A stretch of 6,291 nt of DNA, taken from NCBI GenBank assembly GCA_029213105.1, contig JARGNS010000225.1, forward strand, positions 1-6,291, written 5' to 3'. The DNA comes from Planctomycetota bacterium. Its GTDB lineage: Bacteria; Planctomycetota; PLA2; JAEUHO01. The notes beneath the pieces were generated by a model. That model made no database searches and was not told where the DNA came from. It saw only the letters and a list, made by a program, of their open reading frames with translations. Shown piece by piece: positions 1-6,291 of this stretch; the stretch's first letter is position 1, and each line of letters starts with the position of its first letter. The position numbers were made by a program, and so were the translations under genes.

Positions 1-1069
1 GCCCGCCCTCGGTCTCCTCGACGAGCTTGACGAGGACGGCGCGACCGCCGTCCCAGTCACGCCGGGCGAACATCTCCTCGGCGCTGTTGGCGCGCGCGAG
101 CAACTGATCGCTGACGGTCGGCACCCGGGGTGTGCCGGTATCACGGGGCTGGCCCGGCGTGCCGGGCTCGGGCTGGCCCGCGGCCGGGCGCGACGTGCCC
201 GCGCGGGGGACGGCCAGGGACGCGGCCGAGCGCAGGCGCTCGGCGATGCGCTCCCCTGCCTTCGTGCCCGCCAGGGACGGCCAGGCCGCGGCCAGCAGCT
301 CGCGCTGCTTGGTCGGGTCCTTCTCGGCCTCGACGTGCTTCCACAGCTCGCCCTCGCTCTTCTTGAGCGCGGCGAGGGCCTCGCCTTGCAGCCCGCGCCA
401 GCGGTCCTTCACGCCGGCGTCCATCGCATCGTGGGTGCGATCGAACGACGTGAGCAGGCGCCGGGCCCGGGCGGCCTCGCCGCCACCGAGGAGTGCGCGC
501 ACGCGCCCCTCGAGGGCGATGAAGTCCTCGTGGTCCGTCTGGCGACGGATGCTGTCGAGCTGCGCCAGGCCGCGGTTGATCTTGCGGGCGAACTCCTCGT
601 TGCCCGGGAGCTCGCGACGCAGCTGCAGGAGGCGGAAGCGCGCCTCCGAGCTGGGGATCTGCGTGAGCTGGCCGAGCAGGATGTTCACCTCGTCGCCCTT
701 GCGCTGCTCGTAGGTCTCGCGCTCGCGCACCTTCTCCAGGTAGCTGTCGATGGTGCTGAGCTTGGGGCTCCGGGGGAAGCGCGTCGCGAACTCGTCGCGC
801 GCCTCCTTGAGGGCCTTGGAGCCGCGCTCCACGCTCTCGAGCACCCGCAGGGCCTCGAGGTGTGCGTCCTTGCGACCGGAGGCCTTGTCCGCCTTGCCGC
901 CGAGCCAGGCCTCCACGCCGAAGAAGGCGAGCACGGCCACGCCGCAGATCATCAGGCCGCGGGTGAGGGCCGTGCGGTCCACGGGCGCCGTACGCGGTCC
1001 GGCTTCGCGCGGCGGCGGCTCACGCGGTGCGGGCTCGGCAGCCTCCGGGCTGGCGGCAGGCGCCGGCTC
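1..1069 (-). CDS. C-terminal part of FHA membrane protein: linker, one TM segment, helical domain (partial, runs off left edge)
   Basis: This minus-strand frame (codons starting at positions 1069, 1066 and so on) stays open to the window edge and has strongly GC-rich third positions, so it is coding although no stop lies in the window. It begins with an acidic Pro/Ala/Glu linker (about 1069-970). One hydrophobic segment follows (about 958-899, reading GLMICGVAVLAFFGVEAWLG), then a long charged helical region (about 895-225), a second Pro/Gly/Thr-rich linker (about 205-120, with GQPEPGTPGQP) and a TPR-like helix (LLARANSAEEMFARRDW). I see no catalytic motif. The best reading is the continuation of the FHA gene that starts at 1443, joined by a one-base frameshift near 1070-1073. 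With FHA in the cytoplasm, this would be a type II single-pass protein with its helical part outside the inner membrane. If it is a separate gene, possible starts are ATG at 952 or GTG at 982, neither with a clear Shine-Dalgarno site. Function unknown. Confidence 0.82.
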
Positions 1070-1443
1070 GGGGCGTCCGCGCTCGGCGTCAGCTGGAGCT
1101 TGCCCGAGAGCAGGCCCCCGGAGACGAGCGGCGCCTCCGCGGCCGCGCCGGCCTGGACGGCGATGGTCGTCTCGCCGATGCGCAGGGTGTCCCCGAGGAC
1201 GACGACGCGGCGCAGGATGCGCTGCTCGGGGTCGCCGACGAACCACGTGCCGTTGGAGGAGTCGTGGTCCTCCGCGACGATCCGGCCTTCCTTGTCGACG
1301 CGCAGCGTGAGGTGCTTGCGAGACGCCTTCTTCTCGGCGATGAACGCGTCGCAGTCCTCGCTGCGCCCGATCGATACGGGCTTGGCGGACAGCGTCAGGA
1401 CCTGGTCGGGCTGGTCGGGGCAGCGGATCAGCAGTTCGGCCAT
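952..1443 (-). CDS. FHA-domain protein, N-terminal part (likely frameshifted)
   Basis: Residues 1-98 form a forkhead-associated (FHA) domain, a phosphothreonine-binding fold. The expected motifs are present: GRS at 26-28, SRKH at 41-44 and SSNGTW at 62-67. The Arg, Ser and Asn residues that contact phosphopeptide in the family are therefore kept. The ATG at 1443 is supported by AGGAGG at 1459-1454, 10 nt upstream. After about residue 124 the frame becomes Arg/Pro-rich and low in complexity, and ends at TGA (954-952). The +1-offset frame over the same bases instead gives an acidic Pro/Ala/Glu linker leading into a membrane segment. I therefore think the true product switches frame at the four-base G run at 1070-1073 (C run on the coding strand) and continues to the left edge, giving at least about 480 residues. 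The FHA assignment is firm. Whether the 163-residue product is real is doubtful. Confidence 0.85.
   Translation of the reverse strand: MAELLIRCPDQPDQVLTLSAKPVSIGRSEDCDAFIAEKKASRKHLTLRVDKEGRIVAEDHDSSNGTWFVGDPEQRILRRVVVLGDTLRIGETTIAVQAGAAAEAPLVSGGLLSGKLQLTPSADAPSRRLPPARRLPSPHRVSRRRAKPDRVRRPWTARPSPAA
1070..1073 (-). other. Probable frameshift point inside the FHA gene
   Basis: The coding strand reads GAC GCC CCG AGC here. One extra C would turn it into GAC GCC CCC GAG CCG and join the FHA frame to the linker/TM frame, giving ADAPEPAPAASPEAAEPAP. A short homopolymer is a common place for an assembly or sequencing indel, or for a genuine mutation. The C5 run at 1115-1119 is a second candidate. 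It is less likely, because the bases between the two runs show GC at every third position only in the FHA frame. I see no slippery heptamer and no convincing stimulatory structure for programmed frameshifting. Confidence 0.5.
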
Positions 1444-1453
1444 GGGTGGAAAG

Positions 1454-1461
1454 CCTCCTCC
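1454..1461 (-). promoter_or_regulatory. Ribosome binding site of the FHA gene
   Basis: GGAGGAGG on the minus strand lies 10 nt before the ATG at 1443. It is a near-perfect anti-Shine-Dalgarno match and fixes this start. Confidence 0.8.
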
Positions 1462-1478
1462 GGGAAGGGCCTACCCAG

Positions 1479-1494
1479 TTCAAGCGGCGTGCCG
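1479..1494 (-). promoter_or_regulatory. Possible sigma-54 (-24/-12) promoter for the FHA gene
   Basis: The minus strand reads CGGCACG-CCGC-TTGAA, against the family consensus TGGCACG-N4-TTGCW. The GG is kept and the spacing from GG to the -12 dinucleotide is the canonical 10 nt. However, the -12 element is GA instead of the nearly invariant GC. Transcription would start near 1467, leaving a leader of about 25 nt that just contains the Shine-Dalgarno site. Its position right after a sigma-54 activator gene is suggestive. The same bases also form the inverted repeat GCGGC-AC-GCCGC (1483-1494), which could have another role or none. Weak call. Confidence 0.28.
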
Positions 1495-1663
1495 CATGCG
1501 CACGCCGAGACGACAACACAACTCCATTCAGGCCAAGGGGTTACAGATTCCGCCGTATCCGCCACGCGTGCAGGATCGCACCCTGCCAAGCGGGCTTTGC
1601 ACTCCGAGGGCCCCCGGGCCGCGGAAATCAGCCACAGCCCCGGCCGCCGCAGGCCGCGCCGCA

Positions 1664-3768
<2,105 letters not shown>

Positions 3769-3772
<4 letters not shown>

Positions 3773-6018
3773 GTGAGCTTCTCCAATCGCGCGTGCCGCA
3801 GCAGCAGCTGCTTCACGCCGTGCGTGTCGAAGTCGACGGTGACACGGGTGTCCTCGCCGCCCCCGCCGACCGATTCCAGGCGCCCCATCCCGAAGTACGG
3901 GTGGATCACGCGCTCGCCGACCTCGAGGCCGATACCGCCAGCGTCGCGCACGACGTCCTCGCCCGGCATGTCGCCGGGCGGCAGGTCGTCGGCGGGGAAC
4001 GGATCGGCCGGGGCGTCGAAGTCGAAACTGGCGGAACCGGCGGAACTCCGGCCCCAGGCCACGGGAGCGCCCCAGGCCGCATGGTCCTCGCTGTCGAGGC
4101 TGTCACCCGGGATGTCGCCCAGGTACGGGCTCGCCACGCGCGGCTCGTCGCCCATGTATGTGGTGCGCCGGGCCGCGTGGGTGATGGCCAGCTCTTCCTT
4201 GGCGCGCGTCATCGCGACGTAGAACAAGCGGCGCTCCTCCTCCTCGGAGGCGGGATCACCGAGGTTGCGGCCGTGGGGGAAGTAGCCCAGCTCGGCCCCG
4301 GCGATAAGCACGCAGGGGAACTCGAGTCCCTTCGCCGCGTGCACGCTCATCAGCATGACGCGTCCGGTGCCGGGCTCGTAGCCGTCCTGATCACTCACCA
4401 GGGCCGTGCGCTCGAGGAACGCGGCGAGGTCCCCCTCGGGGTTGCGCTTCGCGAACTCGCGCGCGTACGCGACAAGCTCGTCCACGTTCTCGAGGCGGCT
4501 GCGGTCGAGGTCGTCGGGGGAATCCTCGAGGGACGCGCGGTAGCCCGAGCCTTCGAGCAGGGCCTCGAGGATCGGCGCCACGGGTGCCGGCGGCATGGCG
4601 CGCGCACGGTCGATCAGGGCCAGGAAGCGCTCGATGCCATTGGCCGCGCGCTTCGAGATGCCGGCCTCGCCGGCCCGCCTCGCCGCCTCGCCCAGGGCCA
4701 GCCCATGATCGTCGGCGAAGTCACGCAGCTTGCGCAGCGACGCGGCGCCCACACCGCGGCGCGGCGTGTTCACCACGCGCATCAAGGCCGCCTCGTCCTT
4801 GGGATTGCTCACGAGGCGCGCGTAGGCGAGCACGTCCTTCACCTCCCGGCGCTGGAAGAACTCCGTGCCGGCCACGACGACGTACGGAATGCCGCTCTGG
4901 TTGAGGGCGATCTCGATCCCGCGCGACATGGCGTTCACGCGATAGAAGATCGCGATGTGGTCGAGGCGACGCCCCGCCTCCTGCCACTCGGCCACGCGGT
5001 GGGCCACGATGCGGCCCTCGTCCTCCCCGTCGCGCGCACGGGTGACGTGCACGAGCTTGCCGCCGGCCTGTTCGGTGTAGAGGCGCTTCGCGTGGCGCTC
5101 GCTGTTGCGCTCGATGACGGCCTCGGCCGCCGCAAGGATGTGGGCCGTCGAGCGGTAGTTGCGCTCCAGCAGTACGGTATGCGTGCCGGGGAAGTGATCG
5201 TCGAAGTCGAGGATGTTGCGCACCGCGGCGCCGCGCCAGCGGTAGATGCTCTGGTCGGGATCGCCGACCACCGTGATGAGCCCGTTCTCGCCAACGACCT
5301 CCATCAACAGATCGCGCTGGACGAGGTTGGTGTCCTGGTACTCGTCCACGAGCACATGCGCGAAGCGGCTGCGGTATTGCTCCGCCACGTGCTCGCACTC
5401 TTGCAAGAGCCGCAGCGCATCGAGGAGCAGGTCGTCGAAGTCGAGCAGGTCGGCGCCCCGCAAGCGTCGCACGTAGGAGTCGTAGGCCGCGTCGAAGGTC
5501 GCCGCAACGCCCTGCATCGTGAGGTCGACCGGCGCACGCCCCCCGCCGCCGTTCTTGCGATGGGAGATGCCGGCGAGGCAGTCGACGGGGCGCAGCACGC
5601 CCGTGTCGAGGTCGAGGTCCTTGTAGATCGCCTTGAGGATGCTCAGCTGGTCGTCGCGATCGAGGATCGTGAAGCCGGTGTCGATGCCGATCTCGTTGCC
5701 GTGCCGGCGCAGCAGGAAGGACCCGAAGCGGTGAAAGGTGCCTGCCCAGACGTCGGTGCCGCCCGGCAGCTGCTCCAAGCGCCGCCGGAGCTCGTCCGCG
5801 GCCTTGTTCGTGAAGGTGATCGCGAGGATCCGCCAGGGCTGGATGCCCTGGGCCACCAGCCAGGCCACCCGACGCGTCAGGACCCGCGTCTTGCCGGTTC
5901 CGGCTCCCGCCACGACCAGCAGGGGGGAGCCCGCGTGGGTCACGGCCTCCCGCTGGGACTCGTTCAGATCCCCGACCAGGCCGTCCGGATCCACAGGGGT
6001 GTAAGGGCTGTACGACAT
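3769..6018 (-). CDS. uvrD: ATP-dependent 3'-5' DNA helicase, UvrD/PcrA family
   Basis: A 749-residue superfamily 1A helicase, close to the usual UvrD/PcrA length. It would unwind DNA in nucleotide excision and mismatch repair and clear replication or transcription conflicts. All helicase motifs are visible: Q motif LNESQREAV (18-26), Walker A AGAGTGKT (37-44), Ia TFTNKAADEL (68-77), Ib TFHRF (94-98), II VDEYQDT (224-230), III VGDPDQSIYRWRG (251-263), IV LERNYRST (284-291), V SVHAAKGLEF (558-567) and VI EERRLFYVAMTRAKEEL (594-610). An acidic Asp/Pro-rich linker (about 640-690) leads to a C-terminal Tudor-like domain (about 698-747: GERVIHPYFGMGRLESV, ending LLLRHARLEKL), which in PcrA/UvrD binds RNA polymerase. 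The ATG at 6018 has no Shine-Dalgarno site; an in-frame GTG at codon 9 is an alternative with no better site. The stop overlaps the next gene's GTG. I cannot choose between the names uvrD and pcrA. Confidence 0.97.
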
Positions 6019-6028
6019 GGGGCGGAGG

Positions 6029-6034
6029 ATTGTA
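6029..6034 (-). promoter_or_regulatory. Possible -10 box upstream of the helicase gene
   Basis: The minus strand reads TACAAT (5 of 6 against TATAAT), ending 10 nt before the helicase ATG, in an AT-richer patch of an otherwise very GC-rich gap. A start about 7 nt downstream would leave an almost leaderless mRNA, consistent with the missing Shine-Dalgarno site. There is no recognisable -35 box at 16-18 nt, so this is a weak call. Confidence 0.3.
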
Positions 6035-6103
6035 AAGCAACCCTACGCCATCGGGCGAGGCGCGCACCGGGGTCACCGGGCCCGATCCGGAGGTCGGAAT
6101 CCG

Positions 6104-6112
6104 CCCCCCCCC
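6104..6112. repeat. Nine-C homopolymer in the divergent intergenic region
   Basis: Nine consecutive C lie on the plus strand, running into the 10-bp palindrome CCCCGCGGGG (6109-6118). The tract lies between the helicase start and the rightward promoter candidate. Its length may be uncertain in the assembly or variable in the population. Confidence 0.7.
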
Positions 6113-6141
6113 GCGGGGTCTGCAGGCTGCCCGGCCGGAAC

Positions 6142-6170
6142 TTGGCGGGCCGCGCCCCCTGCCCTACATT
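6142..6170 (+). promoter_or_regulatory. Probable sigma-70-type promoter for the rightward rpmB-like gene
   Basis: TTGGCG (6142-6147) and TACATT (6165-6170) match the -35 and -10 consensus at 4 of 6 bases each and are separated by the ideal 17 bp. Transcription would begin near 6177, giving a leader of about 90 nt. Confidence 0.45.
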
Positions 6171-6191
6171 CCTCCGTTCGCCGGGGATTCC

Positions 6192-6211
6192 GGGCGCCAA
6201 CCGTGGCGCCC
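6192..6211 (+). promoter_or_regulatory. Perfect 8-bp hairpin in the rpmB leader
   Basis: GGGCGCCA, loop ACCG, TGGCGCCC: a perfect GC-rich stem with a 4-nt loop in the predicted 5' leader. No U-tract follows, so it is not an intrinsic terminator. It could stabilise the mRNA or act as a protein-binding leader element, as known for several ribosomal protein operons. I do not recognise it as a named motif. Confidence 0.5.
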
Positions 6212-6226
6212 CCCTCCGGCCCGAGA

Positions 6227-6239
6227 GGCTCTCCGAGCC
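6227..6239 (+). promoter_or_regulatory. Second small hairpin in the rpmB leader
   Basis: GGCTC, loop TCC, GAGCC: a 5-bp stem 15 nt after the larger hairpin and 12 nt before the ribosome binding site. Stems this short occur easily by chance in GC-rich DNA. Confidence 0.3.
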
Positions 6240-6251
6240 AGCCCCCTGCGC

Positions 6252-6257
6252 AGAGGA
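6252..6257 (+). promoter_or_regulatory. rpmB: Ribosome binding site of the rpmB-like gene
   Basis: AGAGGA lies 8 nt before the ATG at 6266, a good match and spacing, and it supports this start. Confidence 0.65.
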
Positions 6258-6265
6258 CGATTGCC

Positions 6266-6291
6266 ATGCCCCGTGTCTGCAGGCTCAGCGG
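6266..6291 (+). CDS. rpmB: Start of ribosomal protein bL28 (partial, cut by right edge)
   Basis: Only nine residues are visible: MPRVCRLSG. They fit the conserved start of large-subunit ribosomal protein bL28, which typically begins M-[SAP]-R-V-C-x-[VL]-[TS]-G-K. The Cys at position 5 and the Gly at position 9 are characteristic. A good Shine-Dalgarno site, a promoter candidate and a structured leader precede it. It is transcribed away from the helicase. With so few residues the assignment rests on the N-terminal signature alone. Confidence 0.72.

Larger units (their letters stand above)
1444..1663. other. Intergenic region between the sigma-54 regulator and the FHA gene
   Basis: This 220-bp gap is less GC-rich in its middle (about 1515-1560) than the genes around it, as expected for a regulatory stretch. 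It holds the FHA ribosome binding site and the sigma-54-like element. It also has a small GC dyad just after the regulator's stop (CGGCC/GGCCG, 1641-1656) without a U-tract, so it is not a convincing intrinsic terminator. An inverted repeat GCAGG-N7-CCTGC lies at 1570-1586, about 80-90 bp upstream of the promoter candidate, a distance at which enhancer-binding proteins often bind. I see no small gene or RNA gene in it. Confidence 0.5.

Noticed and set aside
145..180. Short direct repeat of CGGGCCAGCCC (minus strand)
   Set aside because: It falls in the in-frame Pro/Gly linker of the FHA membrane protein and simply reflects the repeated GQP coding.
132..713. A 193-codon plus-strand frame at the left end
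   Set aside because: The opposite strand here has a clearly coding frame with GC-rich third positions and a sensible helical protein. The plus-strand product is Ser/Arg/Ala-rich and low in complexity.
1641..1656. CGGCC/GGCCG dyad just after the activator's stop as an intrinsic terminator
   Set aside because: The stem is only 5 bp and no U-tract follows; such dyads are common by chance at this GC content.
6036..6050. TGGCGTAGGGTTGCT on the minus strand, resembling a sigma-54 promoter before the helicase
   Set aside because: The GG-to-GC spacing is 9 nt rather than the required 10, and the predicted start would leave almost no leader.
4721..6076. A 451-codon minus-strand frame overlapping the helicase
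   Set aside because: It is an out-of-frame shadow of the helicase gene, Arg/Pro/Gly/His-rich without motifs, while the helicase frame has every family motif.

Overview
High-GC bacterial DNA with a strong preference for G or C at third codon positions. One gene block fills most of the window on the minus strand. The start of a divergent plus-strand gene lies at the right edge. A sigma-54 activator that carries FHA and GAF domains, next to a membrane-anchored FHA protein, suggests a Gram-negative-type lineage rich in Ser/Thr phospho-signalling, such as Planctomycetota or Myxococcota. This placement is inferred from architecture and composition only; no marker gene is long enough to settle it.

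Layout, in the direction of minus-strand transcription. A full-length UvrD/PcrA-type superfamily 1 DNA helicase (6018 to 3769) comes first. It overlaps by 4 nt (GTGA) with a 702-residue sigma-54 enhancer-binding protein (3772 to 1664) of order FHA, GAF, coiled coil, AAA+, Fis-type HTH. A 220-bp gap follows, holding a weak sigma-54-like promoter candidate and small dyads. Then comes an FHA-domain gene (start 1443) with a good Shine-Dalgarno site. Its FHA frame ends at a TGA at 954-952. A second, clearly coding minus-strand frame carries on to the left edge of the window and encodes an acidic Pro/Ala linker, one membrane segment and a helical region. I read the two pieces as one gene with a one-base frameshift near 1070-1073. 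A TGATG stop/start overlap also allows two coupled genes. The left end is cut by the window.

The right 247-bp intergenic region (6019-6265) holds a plausible sigma-70-type promoter facing right, a perfect 8-bp hairpin and a second smaller hairpin. It leads to a Shine-Dalgarno site and the first nine codons of a protein that looks like ribosomal protein bL28 (rpmB). It also contains a nine-C homopolymer.

How the genes may work together (inference): the helicase and the regulator are probably made from one mRNA by translational coupling. The regulator would sense a phosphothreonine partner through FHA and a small molecule or other signal through GAF, then activate sigma-54 RNA polymerase. The neighbouring FHA membrane protein could be a target gene or a partner in the same phospho-signalling route. 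No kinase, phosphatase or sigma-54 gene is visible here.
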